Below are positions 52,837 through 61,064 of a stretch of DNA of 64,000 nt, one piece after another. Where the stretch lies: positions 69,569 to 133,568 of the forward strand of contig CAJMPR010000009.1 in assembly GCA_905215345.1 (NCBI GenBank). Reading direction: 5' to 3'. Positions within the stretch are counted from its first letter, which is position 1, and each line of letters starts with the position of its first letter. The position numbers and the translations under genes were made by a program. Origin of the DNA: an uncultured bacterium. GTDB lineage: Bacteria > Bacteroidota > Bacteroidia > Bacteroidales > Bacteroidaceae. The notes below the pieces were generated by a model that saw nothing but the letters and a program-made list of their open reading frames with translations, was not told where the DNA came from and ran no database searches.

Positions 52837-54126
52837 ATGAAAGGAAAGTTATTACTTTTAATCTCCATATTCTGCCTCACACTCTATAGCTGTGACGATT
52901 CTGAAAAAGATTCTTTGGGAGTATCAAAATCATCTTTCAGTAATATCAGTAGCGATGGAGCAACGTTGGAAGTAGATATTACCAGCAACTCGGAATGGAC
53001 TGTTTCCAAAACTGCAAAATGGTGCAATGTCACTCCCCAAAACGGTTCTGGCAATCAAAAGCTCATTTTAGAGGTAGAGCCTAATCTGGAAGAGACTACC
53101 AGAAGTGTCACAATAACAATTACCCCTTCAACCGGAGGCATAAGTAAAGCTATCAAACTAACGCAGGATGGCATTACTTCTTCCTTCAATCCTGAAACAT
53201 ACCATTACAAACTCCCGGTTATTTTTCATGTGCTCTATCAGGATAAAAACAACAATGAGCAATATGTGAAGGCAGGACGATTACCGGAAATTTTAAAGAG
53301 AGTAAACGAACTTTATCGAAATGCAGGAACCAATAGTGCAAACATGAATCTGGAATTCGTACTTGCCACGGAAGATCCACAAGGTAAAACGTTGGCCGAA
53401 CCGGGTGTAGAACGCATCGAGTGGAAAACTGCAGCTATTGACACCAAGGAATTCATGTTCAGCAATGAAGGTACCTATAACTATTTGATATGGGAGCCAA
53501 ACGACTATATCAATATAATGGTATATAGATTCACAGATGATGATGTGATGGGAGTGTCTCATTTTCCATATACTCCCACAAATTATCCATTGGCAGGCAC
53601 TGAAAACGTTTCTTTTCACGTAACCGGAGCTAATCTTCAATATGCTTATTGTGTATCCATCAATAACCTTTATATCTATGAAAAAACTACTACTGCAATA
53701 CCCAACCAAAACGACATGGCTATCACATTAGCTCACGAACTCGGACATTATTTAGGATTACGTCACGTCTTCTCGGAAGCCACTGAAAATGATGTAGACG
53801 TTTGTGAAGATACAGATTATTGCACAGATACCTATACTTATGACAGGAAAGCCTATACTGACTGGATAGAAACCCTACAAAGTGGTTCCGTTTCTTTTGA
53901 TGAATTGACCCGGCGCCATGACTGTGCACGAAATCTTGACTTTACTTCACGTAATATCATGGATTATGCCATCAGCTATCTGGATGAGTTTACTCCCCAA
54001 CAGAAAACAAGAGTACGCCATATTCTCACTTATAGTCCGCTTATACCGGGTCCGAAGAGAGGGGTGACAGATACGCGTGCCGTCCATGATGGTCCATTGA
54101 ATTTGCCTATCCGCGTAATGGAATAA
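52837..54126 (+). CDS. Zinc-dependent metalloprotease lipoprotein with BACON domain
   Basis: This 429-residue lipoprotein has a signal peptide with a lipobox (LTLYSC, Cys19) followed by an Asp-rich tail, typical of surface lipoproteins. A BACON domain occupies about residues 33-114 (SSFSNISSDGATLEVDITSN, EWTVSK, WCNVTP) and may bind protein or carbohydrate. The metzincin-type zinc motif HELGHYLGLRH is at residues 300-310 with catalytic Glu301. A downstream Met-turn candidate is NIMDYAISYLDEFTPQQKTRV. Nearby secreted or intracellular targets are not evident. Confidence 0.9.
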   Translation: MKGKLLLLISIFCLTLYSCDDSEKDSLGVSKSSFSNISSDGATLEVDITSNSEWTVSKTAKWCNVTPQNGSGNQKLILEVEPNLEETTRSVTITITPSTGGISKAIKLTQDGITSSFNPETYHYKLPVIFHVLYQDKNNNEQYVKAGRLPEILKRVNELYRNAGTNSANMNLEFVLATEDPQGKTLAEPGVERIEWKTAAIDTKEFMFSNEGTYNYLIWEPNDYINIMVYRFTDDDVMGVSHFPYTPTNYPLAGTENVSFHVTGANLQYAYCVSINNLYIYEKTTTAIPNQNDMAITLAHELGHYLGLRHVFSEATENDVDVCEDTDYCTDTYTYDRKAYTDWIETLQSGSVSFDELTRRHDCARNLDFTSRNIMDYAISYLDEFTPQQKTRVRHILTYSPLIPGPKRGVTDTRAVHDGPLNLPIRVME

Positions 54127-54168
54127 TACGCAAAGTAATATTAGAAAGGATTCTGCCGGTGCTGATTA

Positions 54169-54858
54169 TTATTTTAGTTCCAGTTCCAGTTTCTTTATTT
54201 TATCGAGCGTTTTAACAGCCTCTGTAGAAGGGAAAAGCTGAAGAACTTTCTGCAAATACAATTTCGCCTTATCATAACCGGTGGAAACTACATCAGAAAG
54301 TCCGTTACGATAACGAGCATACTGCATTCGCGTAGGAGAAGAGATCTTTTTAAAATCATCTTCAAGCTTTTTCTTATCACGTTCGGCTTGAAGGTAATAA
54401 TAATTCCCTAAGAAGATATTGGCCTGAAGATTATCAGCATCCAACGCAAGCACTTTCTCATAAAGTTTGACGGCATCCTTTTCTTCGCCCCGCATCAACT
54501 GCATCTGAGCACATGGTACAAGAATGGTGACATCTTCAGGAAGATATTGCAGACATTCTTTATAAAAAAGATAAGCTTTATCATAATTCCTTTTATCCTT
54601 ATAATGCGTAGCAAGTTCCCGTGCCAAACGGAGAGCCGCCGAACTTTCTTTATCCACACGAGTCCAATAGAACATCTCCACTTGATTATCAGCCTTATCA
54701 GCCTTATCAGCCGCCTGACGGAATAAGCTTACCGCATAGTCAGTCTTATTATCCGTAAGTGCTTCGGATACTTTCTGTAACAAAACATCCGCCGACTGTG
54801 CCAAAAGTGACAGCGGGCACAGCAAGCACAACAAGAAAAATAAAGTTAAGGTTTTCAT
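54169..54858 (-). CDS. Periplasmic TPR-repeat protein
   Basis: This 229-residue protein has a signal peptide (MKTLTLFFLLCLLCPLSLLA, cut before QSADV) and tetratricopeptide repeats (NYDKAYLFYKECLQYLPEDV, MQLMRGEEKDAVKLYEKVLALDADNLQANIFLGNYYY, AKLYLQKVLQLFPSTEAVKTL). It is probably a periplasmic scaffold. The ATG at 54858 follows a -7 element (TATCTTTG on the minus strand, 54920-54913). It is divergent from the MATE gene. Partners are unknown. Confidence 0.82.
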   Translation of the reverse strand: MKTLTLFFLLCLLCPLSLLAQSADVLLQKVSEALTDNKTDYAVSLFRQAADKADKADNQVEMFYWTRVDKESSAALRLARELATHYKDKRNYDKAYLFYKECLQYLPEDVTILVPCAQMQLMRGEEKDAVKLYEKVLALDADNLQANIFLGNYYYLQAERDKKKLEDDFKKISSPTRMQYARYRNGLSDVVSTGYDKAKLYLQKVLQLFPSTEAVKTLDKIKKLELELK

Positions 54859-54912
54859 TTTCAATACATATATAGTTGACAGCCCAATAATCACTCCTTT
54901 GAAATCTGAATA

Positions 54913-54920
54913 CAAAGATA
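54913..54920 (-). promoter_or_regulatory. -7 element for the TPR protein
   Basis: The minus strand reads TATCTTTG, 55 bases before the ATG at 54858. Confidence 0.5.
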
Positions 54921-54997
54921 CAAACTTCCTATACAATCAACTCAAAGTGAATATAGAAATATAGTTAATCTTTCTCACAATTTTTCTCTATTCTGCG

Positions 54998-55005
54998 TAA
55001 CTTTG
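54998..55005 (+). promoter_or_regulatory. -7 element for the MATE transporter
   Basis: TAACTTTG, 24 bases before the ATG at 55030. Confidence 0.5.
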
Positions 55006-55029
55006 TGTTCTATAAAATAAATATTCCCC

Positions 55030-56337
55030 ATGAAGCCCAGAGATAGACAAATTCTGCAAATAGCCCTACCTTCCATCGTATCGAATATCACCGTGCCTTT
55101 GCTCGGATTGATTGATGTGGCTATCGTCGGACATCTGGGTTCACCCGCTTATATCGGTGCCATAGCTGTGGGTGGAATGTTATTCAATATCATCTACTGG
55201 GTTTTCGGATTCTTGCGTATGGGTACCAGTGGTATGACTTCCCAAGCTTATGGTAAACGAGACCTTCCGGAAATTACCCGCCTGCTACTACGTTCTATGG
55301 GTATAGGTTTAGCGGTGGCTTGCTGCCTGATAGTTCTTCAAACACCTATCCGCCAGACAGCATTCCTGCTAATCCACCCCACAGATGAAGTTAGGGAACT
55401 GGCGACGCTTTATTTTCATATTTGCATCTGGGGAGCGCCTGCTATGTTGGGATTATATGGGTTGTCGGGTTGGTATATCGGAATGCAAAACTCACGTGTT
55501 CCCATGTATATAGCTATCACCCAAAATATAGTCAACATCATCGCCAGCCTCAGCCTTGTTTATTTTTGTGGGATGAAGGTAGCAGGTGTAGCTTTGGGAA
55601 CACTGATTGCCCAATATGCCGGTTTTCTTATGGGGCTGGTTTTATGGATGAACCATTACGGCAAATTGAGAAAATATATTGTATGGAAAGGAATATGGCA
55701 GAGAGAAGCGATGATTCGTTTTTTCCAGGTAAACCGGGATATTTTCCTACGCACATTATGTTTGGTAGCGGTTACGTTATTTTTCACCTCGGCAGGAGCT
55801 TCACAAGGAGTAATCATCCTGGCTGTGAATACACTGTTAATGCAACTTTTTACATTGTTTTCCTATGTTATGGATGGATTTGCTTATGCGGGGGAAGCTC
55901 TAAGCGGACGCTATATCGGTGCACAAAACCGCGAAGCCTTTAAAGATACTACCCGTCATCTGTTTATCTGGGGCGGAGGAATGGCAGTATTCTTTACATT
56001 GGCATACGCTTTAGGCGGTAATGTTTTTCTCGGGTTACTGACCGATGAACAAGAAGTTATTATTGCTGCCGACACCTATTTTTATTGGGCACTTGCAATA
56101 CCTGTCGCCGGCTTTGCGGCTTTCATCTGGGACGGTATTTTCATCGGTGCAACTGCTACTCGTGGTATGCTGCTATCCATGGCAATAGCTGCTATCAGTT
56201 TCTTTGCGTTGTATTATGGGCTTCGTCCCATCTTAGCAAATCATGCTTTATGGTTAGCTTTCCTCACTTATCTTTTTATGAGGGGACTTGTACAGACAGG
56301 GCTTAGCCGCAAAATTTTCAACAAGTTTTTTTATTAA
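55030..56337 (+). CDS. MATE family efflux transporter
   Basis: This 435-residue inner-membrane protein has twelve hydrophobic segments in two homologous halves, the layout of the MATE (DinF-like) family, which exports cationic drugs or metabolites in exchange for Na+ or H+. Family-typical stretches are QIALPSIVSNITVPLLGLIDVAIVGHLGSPAYIGAIAVGGM at the start, LRMGTSGMTSQAYGKRD (near 60-76) and GFAYAGEALSGRYIGAQN in the second half. It has its own promoter. The substrate is unknown. Confidence 0.94.
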   Translation: MKPRDRQILQIALPSIVSNITVPLLGLIDVAIVGHLGSPAYIGAIAVGGMLFNIIYWVFGFLRMGTSGMTSQAYGKRDLPEITRLLLRSMGIGLAVACCLIVLQTPIRQTAFLLIHPTDEVRELATLYFHICIWGAPAMLGLYGLSGWYIGMQNSRVPMYIAITQNIVNIIASLSLVYFCGMKVAGVALGTLIAQYAGFLMGLVLWMNHYGKLRKYIVWKGIWQREAMIRFFQVNRDIFLRTLCLVAVTLFFTSAGASQGVIILAVNTLLMQLFTLFSYVMDGFAYAGEALSGRYIGAQNREAFKDTTRHLFIWGGGMAVFFTLAYALGGNVFLGLLTDEQEVIIAADTYFYWALAIPVAGFAAFIWDGIFIGATATRGMLLSMAIAAISFFALYYGLRPILANHALWLAFLTYLFMRGLVQTGLSRKIFNKFFY

Positions 56338-56493
56338 TCGTCTGGAACTTATCAATAAATGTTTTTCATTATTCATCATAAATAAGCTTTCATCCACGAA
56401 CTGATTTTACCATTCCATTGTTTAATGCCAAAATCACCCCAATTATTAGTTGGAGATAGAACCAATTATTAACTTAAAAAGAAAGGTAAAACA

Positions 56494-56577
56494 ATGAATG
56501 TAGATTCTCTTTTCGACCTGTCCGGCAATGTAGCCATAGTAACCGGCTGTGGCGGCGGAGTACAGACACTCGACTAA
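56494..56577 (+). pseudogene. Remnant of a short-chain dehydrogenase/reductase gene
   Basis: A 27-codon frame opens at an ATG and reads MNVDSLFDLSGNVAIVTGCG, then GGVQTLD and a stop. The segment FDLSGNVAIVTGCGGGV is the N-terminal Rossmann strand and TGxxxGxG-type loop of short-chain dehydrogenases. The rest of the gene (about 230 residues) is missing. It lies in the 321-base gap between the MATE gene and the AraC-type gene. It could also be a decayed leader peptide, but the match to the SDR N-terminus is clear. Confidence 0.6.
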
Positions 56578-56646
56578 TTTCCAACTGATAACAAAACCGT
56601 GTTATTCATTTTAAAGACATTAAAAAAATATGGAAAATAAAAATGT

Positions 56647-56654
56647 TATATTTG
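56647..56654 (+). promoter_or_regulatory. -7 element abutting the AraC-type gene
   Basis: TATATTTG ends only four bases before the ATG at 56659. If used, the mRNA would be leaderless or translation would start at a later Met. Confidence 0.4.
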
Positions 56655-56658
56655 TAAC

Positions 56659-57255
56659 ATGGTAAACGATATTAATATAACCTCCCTTCTTGATAACGCA
56701 TTGCATATCAAAAACATGGTATGCAATCGTTGTATCATGGTCGTAAAAAGTCAACTCGAACAGATAAGATTACACCCCGTATCCGTAGAATTAGGTATCG
56801 TTGTATTATCCGACGAGATTACCGAAGAAGTTTATCATGCTGTAAAAGTGTCGCTTGAACCTTTCGGTTTCGAACTGATTGACGATAAAAAGTCTCAGAT
56901 AATCGAACAAATTAAAGATGCTATCATAGATTTGGTACATCATAATGACAACAATTTAAGAGTGAACCTATCCGACTATTTAGTATCCAAGCTTAACCGC
57001 GATTACAGTTCTCTGAGCAAACTCTTTTCAGAAATAACCAATACCACTATCGAAAAGTACTTTATCGCACAGAAAATAGAACGTGCTAAAGAATTGCTGG
57101 TATACGGTGAACTCTCTTTAAACGAAATAGCCGACAAACTGAACTATTCCAGTGCCGCCTACCTCAGTACTCAGTTCAAGAATGTAACCGGACTGACACC
57201 CAGTCATTTCAAAAACATAAAAGAGAATAAGCGTAAACCACTGGACCAGATATAA
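56659..57255 (+). CDS. AraC-type regulator with N-terminal HMA-like CxxC domain
   Basis: This is a 198-residue cytoplasmic regulator. Residues 15-80 look like a heavy-metal-associated (ferredoxin-like) domain with MVCNRCIMVVKSQLEQI (Cys22 and Cys25), followed by HPVSVELGIVVLSDEI. Residues 95-190 form an AraC-type DNA-binding domain (LSLNEIADKLNYSSAAYLSTQFKNVTGLTPSHFK). The combination suggests a metal- or redox-responsive regulator, but no metal transporter is adjacent. The start codon is close to a -7 element; Met20 would remove part of the sensor domain and is less likely. Confidence 0.85.
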   Translation: MVNDINITSLLDNALHIKNMVCNRCIMVVKSQLEQIRLHPVSVELGIVVLSDEITEEVYHAVKVSLEPFGFELIDDKKSQIIEQIKDAIIDLVHHNDNNLRVNLSDYLVSKLNRDYSSLSKLFSEITNTTIEKYFIAQKIERAKELLVYGELSLNEIADKLNYSSAAYLSTQFKNVTGLTPSHFKNIKENKRKPLDQI

Positions 57256-57257
57256 AT

Positions 57258-57422
57258 ATGAATCAGTTGTTGATTTACTTCATTTCTTCCCTGTATACGC
57301 TAATTCTCATACCAAGTTCACATCAGATAAGTCCGGGAACCGAGATATTGCGCCTGCCTGTGATATTTGTTATTCAGTATGACCTTGCCAAAGAAAATAA
57401 GACAGAAGCCAATAAAAATTAA
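57258..57422 (+). CDS. Possible small membrane protein (54 residues)
   Basis: An open frame starts two bases after the AraC-type gene stop and runs 54 codons, beginning MNQLLIYFISSLYTLILIPS, a hydrophobic start. The tail is hydrophilic (YDLAKENKTEANKN). No family is recognised. The close spacing would allow translational coupling, but chance is a real alternative. Confidence 0.25.
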   Translation: MNQLLIYFISSLYTLILIPSSHQISPGTEILRLPVIFVIQYDLAKENKTEANKN

Positions 57423-57466
57423 AGCAGGGACAGAAAAGGCTCATCGGTCATCCGGCAAGTCGGGTT

Positions 57467-59269
57467 TTACTTCTCGATGACGGTCTCTCCGTCATAACCG
57501 TCCTCGCTGCTTTGTCCTCCCACCAGCAATCCCAGCTTATTGTCTCCTCCCATATCCTGTGTAGCAAGAACGTCTCCGCTTTTGACCGTTCCGGTATTGC
57601 TACAGCCTTTCACCTTGCAAGTTCCCTTGATGGTTTCCGCTATACCTAAAATTCCACCTACGAACTTACTATCCTTTAAAGTACCAGACACATTTCCGGT
57701 GTTCTTACAGTTTTCCAACAGACAAAAGACATCACTATTGTTCGCAGTATCATATGAAGAGCAGAAATTGACACTCCCCGCAATCCCTCCTGCCGCTGCT
57801 ATCGGATTATAGGGATTATCTCCTGAGGCAATAATCTCTCCGCTGTTTTCACAACCGGAGATAACCGACTTAGAACCCGATATCATCTGATAATCATAAT
57901 ACTGCTCTAATCCTACAATTCCTCCGACATGATCACGACCTACTATTTTCGCCTTGTTCTTACAATTGATGACAATGCCTTCACATTTTCCCACTATTCC
58001 TCCGACATTCCAGACATTACCATTGGTGAGAGCATCGACTTCGGCCTCATTGATTAAGTTTTTGATGACAGTCGAAGAAGAAACCAAACCAAAAATACCA
58101 TACGCAGGCCAATAACCGTTGCTTGCAGCTACCAGCTTTCCTGTAAATCGATGATGATTGCCATCAAAACAGCCTCGAAAAGCATAATCATAGTCTCTAC
58201 CTATCGATGTCCATGTATCGGAAGTCACTTCGATATCAGTCATCAGCTTAAAATGCTTGTCCCTTGAATCGGCAGTCTGCAAATTCTGCAACCATTTGAT
58301 GTTTTCGGCCGATGCAAGCAGGTAAGGCGCAACTTCCGTACCCTCCCCTTCGGGTGCGACCGCTTCTGTATCATTGCTATAGATAAGGGGAGGCGTAAGG
58401 GTTTCTTCATTATCCGCCGCTCCCCAGCTGTCATCGCAAGCAACGGTGAACGTCGGGATAGACTTCGAGGTGTAATGTCCCTTGATATTGGTATTAAAGT
58501 TGGCTTTCAGCGGAGCTTGCGATACGGTGAAGGCTTCTTCGTCATTATACTTGAAAGTCAGGTCGGTGAGGTTGGCGATAGCTACGGGCGCGAGGACGAA
58601 AATATCCGTATCGTTCAGCTTCGCGGGAGTTGTAGTGCCATCCACATCGGCAGCGATGTCGATGATTTCTTCAGGACGTGCTTTCAGAATGCCCGCATTG
58701 GTGGTAGCTACATTGAAGACAGTAGACTGGTAGAGGTTCAACGTCAACTTGCCACCGGCTTTAAGCTTGTTTGTCTCCATCAGGGAGATTTTCGATACGG
58801 CACGGTCAAGCATGGCGGTCAGGACAGCTTGCTTTCCGGCAGCAATCTCTTTTGTTCCGTGCCAGGCCTCTGCCGCTTTGCCCGTCAGCGTAACATCTCT
58901 CAGATTGTCGATATTGTACACGTCCGCACCTGCCTTGTCTGCCCACAGCAGGCAGTAGTACGCTTGGGTGCGGTCAAGAATCATGGTAAACTCGCCAGTG
59001 GCATTGTTCGCCTTGTAGGTGGCGGCTTCGCCCGAGCCGAATACGGTGGCGGGTGTGGTGTAGGCGGCATCGGTGTAGACTTCGATAGCGAAGCGGTCTA
59101 CGCCTGTGGCTGCCGCACGGGTTTGTAACCCGTTGTTAGCGGTGACTTTCAGTGTGGTCGGCATAGCCTCAAATGCGCCTTCGTCCATCCGGCTCTCTTC
59201 ATTACAGCTTGCAAACATTGCTGCGAGCAGCAACAGTGCGATTGATAATTTGTATTTCATTAGTTTCAT
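57467..59269 (-). CDS. Fimbrillin-like lipoprotein with GLUG motifs (second paralogue)
   Basis: This 600-residue lipoprotein has a lipobox (AAMFASC, Cys near 22) and an Asn/Glu-rich start. Residues 45-275 match the DUF6562/fimbrillin-like N-terminal region (RFAIEVYTDAAYTTPA, YYCLLWADKAGADVYNIDNL). Residues 315-600 contain GLUG-type repeats (VGGIVGKCEGIVINCKN, GRDHVGGIVGLE, KFVGGILGIAETIKG). The C-terminus (GGDNKLGLLVGGQ) is nearly identical to that of its upstream neighbour. It is the last gene of the pilus-like operon, 31 bases after the first paralogue. A role as surface adhesin or pilus subunit is inferred. Confidence 0.82.
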   Translation of the reverse strand: MKLMKYKLSIALLLLAAMFASCNEESRMDEGAFEAMPTTLKVTANNGLQTRAAATGVDRFAIEVYTDAAYTTPATVFGSGEAATYKANNATGEFTMILDRTQAYYCLLWADKAGADVYNIDNLRDVTLTGKAAEAWHGTKEIAAGKQAVLTAMLDRAVSKISLMETNKLKAGGKLTLNLYQSTVFNVATTNAGILKARPEEIIDIAADVDGTTTPAKLNDTDIFVLAPVAIANLTDLTFKYNDEEAFTVSQAPLKANFNTNIKGHYTSKSIPTFTVACDDSWGAADNEETLTPPLIYSNDTEAVAPEGEGTEVAPYLLASAENIKWLQNLQTADSRDKHFKLMTDIEVTSDTWTSIGRDYDYAFRGCFDGNHHRFTGKLVAASNGYWPAYGIFGLVSSSTVIKNLINEAEVDALTNGNVWNVGGIVGKCEGIVINCKNKAKIVGRDHVGGIVGLEQYYDYQMISGSKSVISGCENSGEIIASGDNPYNPIAAAGGIAGSVNFCSSYDTANNSDVFCLLENCKNTGNVSGTLKDSKFVGGILGIAETIKGTCKVKGCSNTGTVKSGDVLATQDMGGDNKLGLLVGGQSSEDGYDGETVIEK

Positions 59270-59300
59270 ATTTTAAACGTATTATAATGATGAATTTTAA

Positions 59301-61052
59301 TTATTCGATGACGGTAACTCCAGTATAACCTGTGTATTGGCCTCCGACGAGCAGACCCAGTTTATTATCTCCTCCCATATTCTCCGTAGCGGTTACTTCG
59401 CCGCTCTTAATCGTTCCGCTATTGGTGCAGTTTTTTATCTGGCAAGTACCCCTAACGACCATTGGTCGGCCGATAATCCCGCCCGCATACTTGCTGTCCG
59501 CAGGAGCAGATACCGAACCTGTGTTCGTGCAATTTTCAAGGATAAAGAAGACCTGGTTGTTGTCAGAAACGCCGGATGCAGGCTGAAAATACCCACATCC
59601 TATAATTCCTCCTACAGATGAACACCATACGCCGTAATCGTTTTCCCTCTCCAGAGCAATAATTTCTCCGCTGTTTTCACAATCGGAGACAACTATCTCT
59701 GTACCCGTTGTCATTTCATTATATGCATAATAACCATATCCGACAATCCCTCCGACATCATATTTAGCTGTTATTTTCGCCGTATTTTTACACCGGGTAA
59801 GCTTGCCGTATGAAAGACCGGCAATCCCTCCGACATTAGCAACGTTTGGAGCAACCACTTCTGCCGCATTAGTCAGGTTACTGACTTCGGCATTAGTACC
59901 GAGCCGCGTAAAAATACCGAAATAGTACTCTCCCCAATCAGCTGCTGCCACCAATTTGCCTGTAAACTGATGACCATTACCGTTAAAATAACCATTAAAC
60001 TGGTTATATGGATTGCCCTGCGTATCAGCTGCTATCGGAGTCCATGTATTGGAAACCACTTCGATATCAGTCATCAGTTTAAAATATTTGCCGTTTGTAG
60101 TCCCCTGTTTTTTCGTCAATTCCTGCAACCATTTGATGTTGGCAGCGGATGCCAAGAGGTAGGGTGCGGTTTCCGTACCCTCGCCTTTGGGAGCGACCGC
60201 TTTAGTGTCATTGTCATAGATATGGGAAGGTGTAATGGCTCCCTCATAATGTCCTGTTATGTTGGTATTGAAGTTTGCCTGTATCTGTATGTCCGCCACA
60301 GTAAACTCTGCCTTTGTGGCATACTTGAAAACTATATCCATCTTTTCGGCGGCAGCGGCAGGAGCCAGTACAAAGATTGCGCCTGTATTGATGATTGCCG
60401 GAGTGGCCTCTGTGCCTGTTATTGGCTGGTCAATCATAAATCTGTCCGTGCGGTCGGTTGCCGTTCCGGTAGTGGTTGCCGTGCTCACATCGAATGAGGT
60501 TTTCCGGCTGAACTTCATTACCAGTTCTCCCGCCGGGAGAGTTCCCGTCTCTTTGAGTACGACATTTGCCACGGCACGGTTGAGCGTCACGCTGTACGTG
60601 GATTGCGCCTTGCTGATGGTCGACTTGCCGTGAAAAGCTTCGGTGGGGGACACTCCTGCTTTGAGCGATACGGCTTTCAAATCAGACACATCATACACGT
60701 CTGAGGCTTTGCAGTCCGCCCACAATAGGCAGTAGTAGGGTTGCGCGTTGTCGAGCGTCATGGTAAAAGAGCCTGTGGTGTTGGTAGTCTTGTTTGTGCC
60801 GCCTGTAAATACATTGGCAGCCTGCGTGCAGGCAGCATCTGTATAGACTTCTATCACGTAACGGTCTACATCGGCTGCTGCACGGGTATTTGGTTCTGTT
60901 GCCGTCATGGCGTCGTCACCCGCCATCGCATAGTCTACAGCAGCATCAACAGTTACTTCGTACTTGCCTGATTCAATATCCTGAGTCTCTTCGCTGCACG
61001 CAGCAAATAGCGTAATGAGCAGCACATTCATTATATATAGTATCTTTTTCAT
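59301..61052 (-). CDS. Fimbrillin-like lipoprotein with GLUG motifs (first paralogue)
   Basis: This 583-residue lipoprotein has a lipobox (LLITLFAAC, Cys near 19). It has the same order of domains as the following gene: an N-terminal fimbrillin-like region (RYVIEVYTDAACTQAA, YYCLLWADCKASDVYDVSDL), a linker with TKAVAPKGEGTETAPYLLASA, then GLUG repeats (ANVGGIAGLSYGKLTRCKN, KYDVGGIVGYGYYAY, KYAGGIIGRPMVVRG). The two are diverged tandem duplicates. It starts 12 bases after the FimB/Mfa2-like gene. Confidence 0.82.
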   Translation of the reverse strand: MKKILYIMNVLLITLFAACSEETQDIESGKYEVTVDAAVDYAMAGDDAMTATEPNTRAAADVDRYVIEVYTDAACTQAANVFTGGTNKTTNTTGSFTMTLDNAQPYYCLLWADCKASDVYDVSDLKAVSLKAGVSPTEAFHGKSTISKAQSTYSVTLNRAVANVVLKETGTLPAGELVMKFSRKTSFDVSTATTTGTATDRTDRFMIDQPITGTEATPAIINTGAIFVLAPAAAAEKMDIVFKYATKAEFTVADIQIQANFNTNITGHYEGAITPSHIYDNDTKAVAPKGEGTETAPYLLASAANIKWLQELTKKQGTTNGKYFKLMTDIEVVSNTWTPIAADTQGNPYNQFNGYFNGNGHQFTGKLVAAADWGEYYFGIFTRLGTNAEVSNLTNAAEVVAPNVANVGGIAGLSYGKLTRCKNTAKITAKYDVGGIVGYGYYAYNEMTTGTEIVVSDCENSGEIIALERENDYGVWCSSVGGIIGCGYFQPASGVSDNNQVFFILENCTNTGSVSAPADSKYAGGIIGRPMVVRGTCQIKNCTNSGTIKSGEVTATENMGGDNKLGLLVGGQYTGYTGVTVIE

Positions 61053-61064
61053 CGTAGGTTGCTA

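Noticed and set aside
58475..59128. Long open frame (217 codons) on the plus strand
   Set aside because: It lies antisense to the fimbrillin-like gene, has low-complexity Gly/Arg/Val-rich translation and no promoter; it is a shadow of a gene with high third-position GC.
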